Source of the DNA: Sulfurospirillum multivorans DSM 12446 | GTDB taxonomy: Bacteria > Campylobacterota > Campylobacteria > Campylobacterales > Sulfurospirillaceae | NCBI RefSeq assembly: GCF_000568815.1 | Contig: NZ_CP007201.1 | Location: 2,923,654-2,987,653, forward strand | Direction of reading: 5' to 3' | Length of the DNA stretch: 64,000 nucleotides | Shown here: piece by piece, positions 1-8,894 of the stretch | Numbering within the stretch: position 1 is the stretch's first letter | How the letters are laid out: the number at the start of each line of letters is the position of its first letter | The notes under the pieces: model-generated | Told to the model about the DNA's origin: nothing | The model's database searches: none | The model's input: the letters and a program-made list of their open reading frames with translations, nothing else | Position numbers and translations under genes: made by a program

Positions 1-89
1 TGGAAATTGATGAAGGGTATCAGTTTATTACACGTTCGCGTATTTTTAGCGATGAAGAAAACAGGCTTTTGAGAGAACAGGAGAAGTGA
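1..89 (+). CDS. 3' end of an unidentified protein (partial)
   Basis: A reading frame entering from the left edge (first full codon at base 3) is open for 28 codons and ends with TGA at 87-89. The visible C-terminus is charged (ends LLREQEK) and carries no motif I recognise. It reads toward the minus-strand gene at 109-543 and its stop codon lies inside the hairpin at 80-102, so that hairpin probably ends its transcript. Too little is present to name it. Confidence 0.5.
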   Translation, partial: EIDEGYQFITRSRIFSDEENRLLREQEK

Positions 90-102
90 AATTCACTTCT
101 CC
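80..102. terminator. Bidirectional terminator between convergent genes
   Basis: An 11-bp perfect inverted repeat (GGAGAAGTGAA and its complement) with a one-base centre sits between the stops of two convergent genes. T-rich sequence follows on the + side. It overlaps the stop codon of the left-edge gene. Confidence 0.6.
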
Positions 103-108
103 ACTTTG

Positions 109-543
109 TTAGAGTTTCTCTTTATAATCAATAGCGGTGACACTTAGATTATCAAGCGTAATCACTGTCATTAGATCCTCTTTTTTAGGAAAATACGCCA
201 CATCCTTTTCATTCTCCAAAAGCCCTATCGCATAAGGATATTTCTTAAACTTTGGCATCATAAACATACTCATGACGATACTTGGAACAGCGGTTGCGTC
301 CATAAGATAAAGCGCACTGTTTTCGCTTAAGTAATTGGGATTGGCTTCAAAAAAAGCTTTCATCACATCGCCTTGAGATTTGGTGTAGGCAATGATAATC
401 TGCTTGGTTTGCGGTGTAATGCTCATTGTTTTTTCAAACTGATCTTTAATCGCAGGCGCTTGAATCGGCGAGCCCTCTTTCAATGTGTCAGCAAAGAGTC
501 CAAAAGGCAAAATGAGCGCGATGAGGAGTAGAAGTTTTTTCAT
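109..543 (-). CDS. Periplasmic protein of unknown function
   Basis: The 144-residue product begins with a typical Sec signal peptide (MKKLLLLIALILPFGLFA, cleavage near residue 18), so the mature protein should be periplasmic and about 126 residues long. There is no cysteine, haem motif or membrane anchor in the mature part. The pattern of alternating strands and helices could suit a thioredoxin-like fold, but I see no catalytic CxxC. It is monocistronic and divergent from the dehydrogenase at 696. I do not recognise a family, so the function is unknown. Confidence 0.75.
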   Translation of the reverse strand: MKKLLLLIALILPFGLFADTLKEGSPIQAPAIKDQFEKTMSITPQTKQIIIAYTKSQGDVMKAFFEANPNYLSENSALYLMDATAVPSIVMSMFMMPKFKKYPYAIGLLENEKDVAYFPKKEDLMTVITLDNLSVTAIDYKEKL

Positions 544-672
544 AGAATTCCTTTAATTGATAATTATTCTCTGATTGTATCTTTTCAAAGTAAATAGCAG
601 ATTAACAAAAATTGATCAATCTTCTCAGTAAAGTTTGAAAAAAGCATGCTATACTTTATTCACATTAGACGC

Positions 673-684
673 TTTACATGTAAA
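673..684. repeat. TTTACATGTAAA highly iterated palindrome (first of about 37 copies)
   Basis: The palindrome TTTACATGTAAA, usually extended to C...G on each side, or close variants of it, recurs throughout the window. Approximate starts: 673, 3761, 3781, 4643, 5366, 8834, 9601, 12378, 13555, 17728, 21185, 22285, 23868, 23889, 25428, 25449, 26723, 29156, 31260, 33159, 34845, 36718, 37431, 38304, 38866, 39776, 46778, 48439, 49998, 50906, 51404, 52008, 53422, 53628, 54809, 55596 and 58336. About half lie inside coding sequence, where they read as LHVK, FTCK or similar, and half lie between genes, some as the core of longer hairpins. This copy lies just upstream of the ribosome-binding site of the gene at 696. 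Confidence 0.9.
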
Positions 685-695
685 AGGAAATTCCC

Positions 696-1619
696 ATGAA
701 AATTGCTGTGATTACCCCTCTTTTCTCGCGCTCACGTGAGCTGATGAACGAGCTTACCTTTCATTTTCCAGATGTCAAACACAATGCGGACAACACGCTT
801 AAAACCAAAGAAGATATGATCGCTTTTTTGCACGATGTCGATGGGGCGATTGTCGGGCGTGAAATGATCGACGATGAGATCTTAAGCGCGTGTCCTAGGC
901 TTAAAATCCTCTCACGTTACGGTGTCGGACTGGACAATCTTGACCTTGACGCGATGCAAAAAAGAGGCGTGAAGCTTGGTTGGAGTGGTGGAACGAACAG
1001 CAATTCGGTCGCCGAAATCACGCTTTCGTTGATGCTTTCACTCATCCGCAACCTGCACATTGCAACGACCCTTTTAAAACAGCACACATGGAAAGTCAAT
1101 GGAGGAAGTGAACTTAGCGGCAAAACCATCGGTCTGTTTGGTTTTGGAAACATCGCCAAGCGTCTGATTGAGCTTTTAAGCCCTTTTCACTGCACCATTC
1201 TTGTCTGCAACCGTACCCACGATGAAGCCGAAGCGCAAAAGTATGGCATCACCTTTGCAACCAAAGAGCGCATTTTAGAAGAAGCGGACATCATCTCTAT
1301 TCATCTGCCACTCACCCCTACGAGTCAAAACCTCTTCTCAACCGATGCATTTAAAGCGATGAAAAAAAGCGCATTTATTATTAACACAGCACGCGGTGGC
1401 ATCATCGATGAAGAAGCGCTCAAAGTGGCGCTTAAAAATGGTGAAATCGCAGGAGCGGGACTGGAAGCGTTTGAGGTAGAGCCTACGCAAAATTGGGAGC
1501 TGATCGACCTTCCAAACCTTGTCTGCACGCCGCATCTTGGGGGAAATTCTAAAGAAAGCATTTTAGCGATGGGCTACGCCTGTATCGATCATCTCAAGAA
1601 TTTTTTTATTATGAAATAA
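696..1619 (+). CDS. D-2-hydroxyacid dehydrogenase (phosphoglycerate dehydrogenase-like)
   Basis: The 307-residue protein has the two-domain fold of NAD-dependent D-2-hydroxyacid dehydrogenases. Visible are the dinucleotide loop GLFGFGNIAKRL (near residue 147), the catalytic Arg in NTARGGIIDEEAL, the Glu in GLEAFEVEP and the His in CTPHLGG near the end. It lacks the C-terminal ACT domain of full SerA and is about 100 residues shorter, so it may act on 3-phosphoglycerate, glyoxylate or another 2-keto acid; the substrate cannot be read from the sequence. AAGGAA lies at normal spacing before the ATG. No operon partner is evident. Confidence 0.85.
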   Translation: MKIAVITPLFSRSRELMNELTFHFPDVKHNADNTLKTKEDMIAFLHDVDGAIVGREMIDDEILSACPRLKILSRYGVGLDNLDLDAMQKRGVKLGWSGGTNSNSVAEITLSLMLSLIRNLHIATTLLKQHTWKVNGGSELSGKTIGLFGFGNIAKRLIELLSPFHCTILVCNRTHDEAEAQKYGITFATKERILEEADIISIHLPLTPTSQNLFSTDAFKAMKKSAFIINTARGGIIDEEALKVALKNGEIAGAGLEAFEVEPTQNWELIDLPNLVCTPHLGGNSKESILAMGYACIDHLKNFFIMK

Positions 1620-1680
1620 GTTATCAGAATTTTATTCTTTTTAGGTACAATAAGACCGATTTTGTGTTAGCAGGGAAGAA

Positions 1681-2937
1681 ATGGAAGATTCATTCAGTCA
1701 CGCCGAAAAAATAATTGATCAGTTTTTAACAGAGTTCGATCCAAATCGTTACCTCTTTCTGGATGTGCTTTACCGTTTTGAAGAAGAGGATCTTGAGCCG
1801 ATTATCTCTGCCATTTCTCATTGTAAACTCCCCAAGCGTTATGCTTCGTATGTCGATGTTTTACACGAAAAATTTGCCAATAAAGTCGATCTGAATGCCT
1901 CGGATCTTTTTATCTGCACGGATGATGAAATCTACATCAAACGTTATTTTCAAGTTGAAATACCTGAAAACAGTGCAGATCGCAGAGCGTGCGGCATTCC
2001 AAATGAAACGCTTGCTGGCTATAAAAAACAGTATTTCCCGAACAATGAATACAAAGAGCGTTTATTGACCCTGCTCCCTTTTGCCATCAACAGTACCCTC
2101 AACGTCAAGAAAATCAATCCGATGGAGTTTAAAACACTCTTCATTCCAACCTTCGTCAACCTTGCAGACATCGTGATCATCGAATCAACAGAGATAGAAG
2201 ACTTGCGAAGCATTCGTGGGCTGAGTTTTTTTATTTTGCGCGAAATATTTGAAGATTTGATGCTGCTTGTCGCTGAGGATATTTTGCTGCACTTTTCCAA
2301 CCAAGAGAAAAAGGCGATTGATTTTCTAAGTCACTTTGGTATTCACGAAACCATCGATGCGAAGGGAAACCGTTACAAACCAAATCCTATCTTAGATGAG
2401 AGCAAACGGGCTTGGAATATGACGACAATTCGCTCCACCATGATTCAATTTAAAAAGTCCAAACAGACACTTTACGATAGACGCAACGATATTGCCATTA
2501 TCAAGAAAAAACTCGACCAACTCCGCAATGAATCCAAAGAGATCAGCCAGCAGATCAAAAAAGAGCACCTTGGTCTCAAAGATGTCGAAGAAAAAGCCGA
2601 TCAAACGCGCACAACGCTTGAAAGACTTGAAACAAACGATGCAAAAGAGGTGAAGTTTTTAGAAGATGGTGAGGAGAAAAATTTTGATCGCAGAAGTTTA
2701 ATGGCACAACTCTACCGAAAAGAAGACTCGATTTTAAACCAAAGAACACGTCACCAAAAAGCACTCAAAGAGCTCGACCTAGCCCTTGCCAATAAGCAAA
2801 AAGAGATCTACGTCTGGGAGCGGCGTTTTGGCGAAACCGAAAAATCGCTTGTCATCCTCGAATCCCAAGGACACCCTATTGATGGGCAATACGAGCGAAT
2901 TCGAAGAGCGCTTGCTAAAACGCTCTCGCAAAGGTAA
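1681..2937 (+). CDS. Conserved protein with long C-terminal coiled coil
   Basis: A 418-residue soluble protein without signal peptide or membrane segments. Residues 1 to about 240 are mixed alpha/beta and acidic. Residues from about 255 to the end are rich in K, E, Q and R with heptad-like spacing, giving a probable coiled coil broken near residue 320. I recognise no catalytic motif. It begins 61 bp after the dehydrogenase on the same strand and its stop nearly abuts the convergent SHOCT gene. A scaffold or cytoskeletal role would suit the shape, but this is guesswork; function unknown. Confidence 0.75.
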   Translation: MEDSFSHAEKIIDQFLTEFDPNRYLFLDVLYRFEEEDLEPIISAISHCKLPKRYASYVDVLHEKFANKVDLNASDLFICTDDEIYIKRYFQVEIPENSADRRACGIPNETLAGYKKQYFPNNEYKERLLTLLPFAINSTLNVKKINPMEFKTLFIPTFVNLADIVIIESTEIEDLRSIRGLSFFILREIFEDLMLLVAEDILLHFSNQEKKAIDFLSHFGIHETIDAKGNRYKPNPILDESKRAWNMTTIRSTMIQFKKSKQTLYDRRNDIAIIKKKLDQLRNESKEISQQIKKEHLGLKDVEEKADQTRTTLERLETNDAKEVKFLEDGEEKNFDRRSLMAQLYRKEDSILNQRTRHQKALKELDLALANKQKEIYVWERRFGETEKSLVILESQGHPIDGQYERIRRALAKTLSQR

Positions 2938-2941
2938 TACG

Positions 2942-3163
2942 TTAAGCCGATAATTTTTGTTTGATCTTCTCAAAAGCCTCTTCGTCGATCTCACCACGCG
3001 CAAAACGCTTACGGGCTATCTCCAATGCTTCGTCTTCTTTTTCGCGATGATGGCAAGACGATTTGCCTCCTCGCATCATCATAAAGAGCACTAAAATCAC
3101 CATCGGAAATATAATCATCCACGGCATAAAAAACCCATGCCCCATCCATTCATATCCATACAT
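2942..3163 (-). CDS. Small membrane protein with SHOCT domain
   Basis: The start is placed at the internal ATG at 3161-3163 because AAGGAG lies just before it on the minus strand; a longer frame to 3235 has no such site. The 73-residue product begins MYGYEWMGHGFFMPW, has one membrane segment (PMVILVLFMMM) and ends with a SHOCT motif (residues about 44-72, ALEIARKRFARGEIDEEAF). SHOCT domains are short oligomerisation modules at the C-terminus of many small bacterial membrane proteins. It lies directly downstream of tex on the same strand. Role unknown. Confidence 0.8.
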   Translation of the reverse strand: MYGYEWMGHGFFMPWMIIFPMVILVLFMMMRGGKSSCHHREKEDEALEIARKRFARGEIDEEAFEKIKQKLSA

Positions 3164-3231
3164 TTTGGCTCCTTGAAATAACGTTGTACCATTGTAGTCC
3201 TTTTGTGTGAACAACGTGTTAATTAAACTGC

Positions 3232-5346
3232 TCAAACCTCTTTAAGACTCAAGCTCACTTTGCCTTTTTCTTTGTCCACTTCGATGACACGAATGCGCGT
3301 TAACTGTTGGTTGATGCTGAGCACTTCCAACGGATGCGCGATGCGCTTGTCACTCATCTGCGAGATGTGAATCAGCCCATCGTTTTTAAGTCCAATGTCC
3401 ACGAACGCCCCAAAATCGGCAATATTTCGTACCACACCCGAAACGATAGAGCCTTCACTGAGTTCACTAATATCCGTCAGATCAGAACGAAACGCAATCG
3501 GTGGCAAGCTCTCTCGTGGGTCAAATCCAGGTTTTAAAAGCTCGGCGATAATGTCTTGAAGCGTTGCTTCGCCAATGCCCTGCTCTTTTGCTAATGCGAT
3601 AATCTGCTCTTTGGAAAGCGTTGCCAAATCAGCACGTTTTAAAAGCTTCTGCGCCGTCGCATAACTCTCAGGGTGAACGCCCGTATTGTCGAGCACACTT
3701 TTGCCCTCACGAATGCGAAAAAACCCTGCACATTGCTCGTACGCTTTGGCACCTAACCCCTTTACATGTAAGAGTTCGCTTTTACATGTAAACGCCCCTT
3801 TGCTTTCACGGTGCTCGACGATGGCTTTGGCAAGTTTTGCGCCAACACCTGCCACATAGGAAAGTAGAGAGATCGAAGCGCTGTTGGGGTCAACCCCGAT
3901 GCGATTCACCAAATCTTCAATGACTTCATTCAGTTTCTTCTCCAACTGTTTTTGATCGACATCGTGTTGGTATTGACCAATTCCTAGCGACTTTGGATCA
4001 ATCTTAACGAGTGCTGCCATCGGGTCACGCAGACGTTGCGCGATGGAAATGGCACCCCGTATCGTCACGTCAAGATTCGGGTACTCTTCGGTGGCGATTT
4101 TCGACGCAGAGTAGATGGAAGCGCCCGCCTCTGAAACCACGGTATAGGCAAGATTCAGCCCCTCTTCGCGGTTAAGTCGTGCAAAAAACTCTTGGCTTTC
4201 GCGCGAACCCGTGCCATTGCCAATCGCCACGGCGGTGATGTGGTACTTCTGCGTAAACTCTTTAATGACTTTAGCAGACTTTTCATAGTCACTTTGCGGT
4301 GGTGTCGGGTAGATAACCGCGTGGGTTAGGTACGTGCCATGTTCATCGACAACCGCGAGTTTACACCCTGTGCGATACGCTGGGTCAACACCTAAAATCA
4401 CGCGCTTGGTAACGGGCGGTGTGTTGAGAAGTTGTGAAAGGTTTTTACCAAAGGTCGCAATCGCTTGCGTGTCAGCTTTTTCTTTGATAAGTGCGTGAAT
4501 TTCGCGCTCTAATGAAGGAAACAAAAGTCGTTTAAACCCATCCAAATAGGCTTCAAGTAAGAGTGTTTTCGAGCTTTTAGCATTGCGCGGAATGCGGTAA
4601 CGCTCTATCGCACTTTCCACCCTCTCCATGTCGTGCAGTATCTTTACATGTAACTCTTTTTCGCTCACACCTCGCATCATCGCGAGGTAACGATGGGAGG
4701 GAATAGACGCGATTTTTTCGGCTTTACCCGCAAGTTTGGCGTAAAGTCCATCAGCTTTGAGCATTTTAGTCGCTTTGATCTCAAACGAAGCGTAATCATG
4801 CAGTTGCGCCCTCCAATACTCACGCTCTTTCGCATCGTCACTGTAACGCTCCGCGATAATGTCTTGCGCACCTGCAATCGCCTCTTTGACACTTCCAATT
4901 TTCTCATTCACAAAACCCTGCGCCTTTTTCTCAAACGCTTCTAGCTCTAACTCTGCACGCTCTAAAACATCGGCTAATGGACTGAGCCCCGCCGCAATCG
5001 CTACTGCCGCGCGCGTATTTTTCTTCTCTTTGTAGGGTCTGTAAATATCTTCCAACTCTTGCAGTGTCTCCGCCTTTTCAACCGCTTTTTTCACCTCATC
5101 GTTCACTTCGATTTTTTCAGCAATCAGTCGTAAAATCTCCTCTTTGCGATCATGCAATTTTTTCGCATACGCATAAATGCTATCAAATTCACGAAGCTGT
5201 TCATCGCTCGCTCCACCCGTCATCTCTTTGCGATACCGCGCGATAAAAGGGATGGTAGAGCCCTCTTCAAGGAGTTTTAAAATGTTGATAATGTTCTCTT
5301 TGGCAATGCCTGTTTTTTGAACTAAAATGGGAATAAGTGGGTTCAT
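3232..5346 (-). CDS. tex: Tex family S1 RNA-binding protein
   Basis: The 704-residue protein follows the Tex/YhgF layout: an N-terminal helical region beginning NPLIPILVQKTGIAKENI, a YqgF-like RNase H fold near residues 320-450 (VILGVDPAYRTGCKLAVVD), helix-hairpin-helix repeats near 490-560 (SYVAGVGAKLAKAIV, LLHVKGLGAKAYEQCAGF) and a C-terminal S1 domain at about 630-704 (GSIVSGVVRNIADFGAFVD). Tex proteins bind nucleic acid and affect transcription and stress tolerance. It lacks the extra C-terminal tail of Escherichia coli YhgF. Three TTTACATGTAA copies lie in the coding sequence. Its first codons and upstream region are duplicated at 8797-8875. Confidence 0.95.
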   Translation of the reverse strand: MNPLIPILVQKTGIAKENIINILKLLEEGSTIPFIARYRKEMTGGASDEQLREFDSIYAYAKKLHDRKEEILRLIAEKIEVNDEVKKAVEKAETLQELEDIYRPYKEKKNTRAAVAIAAGLSPLADVLERAELELEAFEKKAQGFVNEKIGSVKEAIAGAQDIIAERYSDDAKEREYWRAQLHDYASFEIKATKMLKADGLYAKLAGKAEKIASIPSHRYLAMMRGVSEKELHVKILHDMERVESAIERYRIPRNAKSSKTLLLEAYLDGFKRLLFPSLEREIHALIKEKADTQAIATFGKNLSQLLNTPPVTKRVILGVDPAYRTGCKLAVVDEHGTYLTHAVIYPTPPQSDYEKSAKVIKEFTQKYHITAVAIGNGTGSRESQEFFARLNREEGLNLAYTVVSEAGASIYSASKIATEEYPNLDVTIRGAISIAQRLRDPMAALVKIDPKSLGIGQYQHDVDQKQLEKKLNEVIEDLVNRIGVDPNSASISLLSYVAGVGAKLAKAIVEHRESKGAFTCKSELLHVKGLGAKAYEQCAGFFRIREGKSVLDNTGVHPESYATAQKLLKRADLATLSKEQIIALAKEQGIGEATLQDIIAELLKPGFDPRESLPPIAFRSDLTDISELSEGSIVSGVVRNIADFGAFVDIGLKNDGLIHISQMSDKRIAHPLEVLSINQQLTRIRVIEVDKEKGKVSLSLKEV

Positions 5347-5406
5347 AAAATTAAATTCCTTAGGCTTTACATGTAAAGGTTTTTTGAGGGAGTATTTTAG
5401 CGGAAA
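5327..5406. repeat. Direct repeat, copy 1: tex start and upstream region
   Basis: About 80 bp covering the first codons of tex and its upstream region recur, in the same orientation and about 85-90 % identical by eye, at 8797-8875. Both copies contain GGAATTTAATTT before the tex ATG position (minus strand), the CTTTACATGTAAAG palindrome, a T-run and TATTTTAGCGGAAA. A short further match (AACTAAAC, minus strand) suggests similarity continues to the neighbouring stop codon. The two copies bracket the PAS and CheB/CheR genes. Confidence 0.8.
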
Positions 5407-5450
5407 TGAGCCAATAAATTGCTCACAGGGTAATGTATTGGCTTTAATGT

Positions 5451-5527
5451 TTAGTTATAACTTAGTGCTAATAGCTCAAGTGATGAATACCCTGTTCCAA
5501 AATCATCCATTGAAAACGTCACTCCCA
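5451..5527 (-). pseudogene. Remnant of an EAL (c-di-GMP phosphodiesterase) domain
   Basis: In a minus-strand frame different from that of the PAS gene, the 3' end reads LKKLGVTFSMDDFGTGYSSL then ELLALSYN and a stop. DDFGTGYSSL is the diagnostic motif of the EAL domain, which contains metal-binding Asp residues. The frame begins in the A-rich stretch where the PAS gene shifts out of frame. The rest of the EAL domain and any GGDEF domain are missing. Most likely the PAS gene at 5503 was once part of a PAS-(GGDEF)-EAL gene that suffered an internal deletion. Confidence 0.75.
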
Positions 5528-6096
5528 ATTTTTTGAGCTTCTTTTTGCGAGGAGATGTCACCTAGCGTGAGATGCAATGTTACGACGCCATGCACATCGT
5601 GTTGAATAGATACATTCAAATGTGCCCAAAAGAGTGTGTCATCTCCTTTGGTCATCTGCAACTCACATGGCTCTGTTTTGTGCGTTTTAAGAAGTTTTTG
5701 GAAGTATAAATACCACGTGTCTTGATTTTCACGAGCGATAAAGGTCGTGATAGACCGACCCAACAGTTTGCCCTTAGGCAAAACAAGCAATGTTGCCATC
5801 GTGAGGTTTGCTTGAAGAATTTTTCCCTCTTCGCTAAGCGTGCAATACCCAACGGGAGCGTGTTCATACAGATCAAAATAGCGTTCTTTGACGATGTAAA
5901 GCTCTTCTTTACTCTGCAGTAATTCCTCATTTTGTATTTCAAGTTCGATTTGATGAATACATAATTCTTGAAGAACTTTTTGAATCATTTCAAGAGAGTT
6001 TTCTTTTTTTTGTAACTGGACTTTCTTAAAAAAAAGATATTCTGCCTTTTCGCGTAATGTGGGTTGTAACGCTTCTGGATTGCTTATTGCTTTCAT
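5503..6096 (-). CDS. PAS-domain protein, truncated signalling protein
   Basis: The 197-residue product has an N-terminal coiled coil (about residues 25-75) followed by one PAS domain (about 76-190: FDLYEHAPVGYCTLSEEGKI ... LGDISSQKEA). No output domain follows: the frame stops at TGA 5503-5505, while an EAL motif continues in another frame, so this is probably the surviving 5' part of a c-di-GMP enzyme. Its start overlaps the stop of the CheB/CheR gene by 4 bp, so both are co-translated. It may still act as a PAS partner of that protein, or be non-functional. Confidence 0.75.
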   Translation of the reverse strand: MKAISNPEALQPTLREKAEYLFFKKVQLQKKENSLEMIQKVLQELCIHQIELEIQNEELLQSKEELYIVKERYFDLYEHAPVGYCTLSEEGKILQANLTMATLLVLPKGKLLGRSITTFIARENQDTWYLYFQKLLKTHKTEPCELQMTKGDDTLFWAHLNVSIQHDVHGVVTLHLTLGDISSQKEAQKIGSDVFNG

Positions 6097-8660
6097 TGGG
6101 ATACACCTAAAGTAGAATCATCCAAGCGCTCGGTGGTCGCTACTGCATACATTTTACCCGTCTCATCCATCAGTGCCGTTGCAGTAATCCAAACATCTCT
6201 TATCGACCCATCTTTGGCGAGGCGCTGTGTCAGATAGGGCGCTAAAATCTCATGACGACTGAGCTGAATGATTTTTTTCAGTGCTTCTTTGCGTGTGGAC
6301 TCAGGTACATGGTCGTTCATCGTTAGCTTTAACGCCTCTGTTTCGCTCCAACCGTACATCTGCGTGGCACTTTTATTCCAAGCAAGGATATTGCCTTTTA
6401 AATCATGCATAATGATCGCATCATTGGCATCATTTACAATCACCGCCAAACGGCGCAAGGCTTTAATTTCTGTAATATCCACAAAACTCACCACCACACC
6501 TTCAACAACATTTTCAAGGGTTCGATAGGGAATGATATGCATCATATACCACTTATCGGTCGTTGAACATACTTTTATTTCCGTGGGGATGAGCGTATCA
6601 AGTACAGCTTGCGCATCTGCTTGTAAGGAGGTGTAATTAAGCAGATTGGGGACGATATGCCCTATGGGTCGTCCGATATCCCCCGTAATAAGATTGATGA
6701 TGAGCGCACACGAGGGGGTAAAGCGCATCACATGAAGCTTTTTGTCCAAAAAGAGTGTCGCAACGCCTGTGCCTGAGAGTAAATTGTTCATGTCATTGTT
6801 GGCTTGGGAAAGTGCGATAATTTTTGTTTGAAGTTCAGAATTGACCGTGGAAAGCTCTTCATTGAGGGATTGCATCTCTTCTTTGGAGGTTTCGAGCTCT
6901 TCGTTGGTTGATTGAAGTTCTTCGTTCATAGATTGTAACTCTTCGTTGAGCGATTGTAACTCTTCTACGCCTGTCTCTTCATTTTTCAAAGGAGAACTTT
7001 TTGGCACTAAACCAGCCTCGCTGTAGAGATAAAGCTTATCCCCTCCAGCGTTAACAAACACATTGGCTAAAGGTTGCTTGTTTTGTTCACGTACCAATGG
7101 AATGTTAGAGGAAGAAAAGCGTCTGCTTTCCAACGTAGGAAGAGGAAGAACATGCTCCATCAGCTTTCGTCTTGAATCATCTGGATTGACAACACAGCGA
7201 TAGAGTTTTGCTTTTTGGTCAATGACGGAGAAAAGATGTTCAAATTCTCCAACACCCTCAGAACTACCTAAAAAAAGAACGCCATTAGGATTGAGGGCAT
7301 ACTGAAATAAAGGGATGATTTTTTTCTGCAAAGTGGGGTTCATGTAAATCAAAAGATTGCGACAGCAGATCAGGTCAAGTTTGGAAAAAGGAGGATCTCG
7401 GGTGATATTTTGTTCAGAGAAAATGACCATATCGCGAACATTTTTATTGATGCGGTAGGTCTTACCATCAGACCCTAACGTGAAATAAGATGCTAGTCGT
7501 TTGGGCGAAACATCCTCTACGATATCCGAAGTATAAAGACCTGCACGCGCGTTTGCAATGGCTCGTTCATCAATGTCGGTTGCAAAGATTTGAATCGCAA
7601 AAGAGAGTTTAGATACCTCTTTGTATTCTGCTAAAAGTATCGCCAAAGAATACGCCTCTTCACCACTCGAACAGCCACAAGACCACGCTCGAAAGGGATT
7701 GCTCATCGACTTGCCCGTTAAAAGTTCAGGAATGATTTTTTTCAATGCTTCAAAGGCACTTTTATCACGAAAAAAGTGCGTGACGCCTATTAAGACATCT
7801 TGAAACAGTGCCTCAATTTCATCGGGTGTTGTTTTCAAATAGGTCGCATACTTTTCCAACGACTCAATGCCTACAACATCCATCCTTCTCGCAATGCGAC
7901 GATGAATGGTATTGGGTTTGTACTGTGAAAAATCATGACCTGTTTGTTCACGAAGAAGGATAAAAATCTTTTTAAGAACATTTTCATGTTTGAGTGCAAA
8001 ATCAAAAGGAGGCTCAGTTAAAAGCGTGTCTCGTGTAGACTTGATGTAATTCATGAGTGCAACGCCCATCTCTTCAGGTGGCAGGGTATGATCAACCAAA
8101 CCCGTCCCTATAGCACTACTTGGCATACCGTCATATTGGGCAGAAGCGATACTTTGCGCCATCACCATACCGCCATTTTCCTTGATATCTACAATCCCTT
8201 TTGTGCCATCACTTCCTGTGCCTGAGAGCACGATACCAATGGCATTGTGGTGTTGGTCTTTGGCTAAAGCGTTAAAAAAGAAGTTAATAGGGAGGTGTAG
8301 ACCTTTTTTTTTGGTGCGATTTGACAGTTTAAATGCCCCATCCATCAGTGAGATATCGTGCGCTGGAGGGATGATATAAACACAATTGGGCTCAACCATC
8401 ATGCCATCCGTTATCTCAAAAACGCTCATAGGTGTATATTTTCCGATAATCTCGACAAGGCTACTTTTAAAATCAGGAGAGAGATGCTGAATTAACACAA
8501 AAGCACACGGAACGGGATCCTGAGGCATACGAGAAAAAAAAGCTTCAAATGCCGCCAATCCACCAGCAGAAGCCCCAATACTAACAATGGGAAACGTTTT
8601 TGTGTCTGTCTCTTTGGGCGGAGTCTGATTTTTCTTTTTTAGCATCACGGTATCTCCCAT
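6093..8660 (-). CDS. CheB-CheR fusion with C-terminal PAS domains
   Basis: The 855-residue protein joins a CheB methylesterase domain (about residues 22-205; Ser in SIGASAGG, His in QHLSPDFKS, Asp in GTGSDGT) to a CheR methyltransferase domain (about 215-490; SCGCSSGEEAYSLA for S-adenosylmethionine, LICCRNLLIYMNP). A coiled coil of repeated NEELQS units follows (about 570-625), then two PAS domains (about 640-740 and 750-850, the second with WNKSATQMYGW). Such fusions adjust chemoreceptor-like or other signalling methylation. No receiver domain is present, so control probably comes through the PAS domains. It lies between two copies of an 80-bp direct repeat, suggesting acquisition as a cassette. 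Confidence 0.92.
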   Translation of the reverse strand: MGDTVMLKKKNQTPPKETDTKTFPIVSIGASAGGLAAFEAFFSRMPQDPVPCAFVLIQHLSPDFKSSLVEIIGKYTPMSVFEITDGMMVEPNCVYIIPPAHDISLMDGAFKLSNRTKKKGLHLPINFFFNALAKDQHHNAIGIVLSGTGSDGTKGIVDIKENGGMVMAQSIASAQYDGMPSSAIGTGLVDHTLPPEEMGVALMNYIKSTRDTLLTEPPFDFALKHENVLKKIFILLREQTGHDFSQYKPNTIHRRIARRMDVVGIESLEKYATYLKTTPDEIEALFQDVLIGVTHFFRDKSAFEALKKIIPELLTGKSMSNPFRAWSCGCSSGEEAYSLAILLAEYKEVSKLSFAIQIFATDIDERAIANARAGLYTSDIVEDVSPKRLASYFTLGSDGKTYRINKNVRDMVIFSEQNITRDPPFSKLDLICCRNLLIYMNPTLQKKIIPLFQYALNPNGVLFLGSSEGVGEFEHLFSVIDQKAKLYRCVVNPDDSRRKLMEHVLPLPTLESRRFSSSNIPLVREQNKQPLANVFVNAGGDKLYLYSEAGLVPKSSPLKNEETGVEELQSLNEELQSMNEELQSTNEELETSKEEMQSLNEELSTVNSELQTKIIALSQANNDMNNLLSGTGVATLFLDKKLHVMRFTPSCALIINLITGDIGRPIGHIVPNLLNYTSLQADAQAVLDTLIPTEIKVCSTTDKWYMMHIIPYRTLENVVEGVVVSFVDITEIKALRRLAVIVNDANDAIIMHDLKGNILAWNKSATQMYGWSETEALKLTMNDHVPESTRKEALKKIIQLSRHEILAPYLTQRLAKDGSIRDVWITATALMDETGKMYAVATTERLDDSTLGVSQ

Positions 8661-8796
8661 GTAAAAATATAAGCATTTCCTTAGAGTATACTATGATATA
8701 CCCTCTAAAGAGGGTGGTGTTAGGAAATAGCGCGAAATTTCAAAAAAACAAGCTAACGTACGATGTCACAATATCAGCTTGATGAGAGTCCTATCT

Positions 8797-8875
8797 ATGG
8801 GGATAAGTGGATTTATGAAATTAAATTCCTTGCTTTACATGTAAAGATTTTTTGGAGGGGTATTTTAGCGGAAAC
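8797..8875. repeat. Direct repeat, copy 2: displaced tex 5' fragment
   Basis: This is the second copy of the repeat at 5327-5406. It includes a degenerate version of the first tex codons (TTTATGAAATTAAATTCC in place of TTCATAAAATTAAATTCC, + strand) but no tex gene follows, so it is a fragment. It ends about 20 bp from the hepT stop. The simplest reading is that hepT once lay directly upstream of tex and that the CheB/CheR-PAS cassette now separates them. Confidence 0.75.
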
Positions 8876-8894
8876 TTAGGATAGAGTTTAACGT

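Noticed and set aside
8797-8875. A second tex gene
   Set aside because: Only the first codons and upstream region are present; no tex coding sequence follows.
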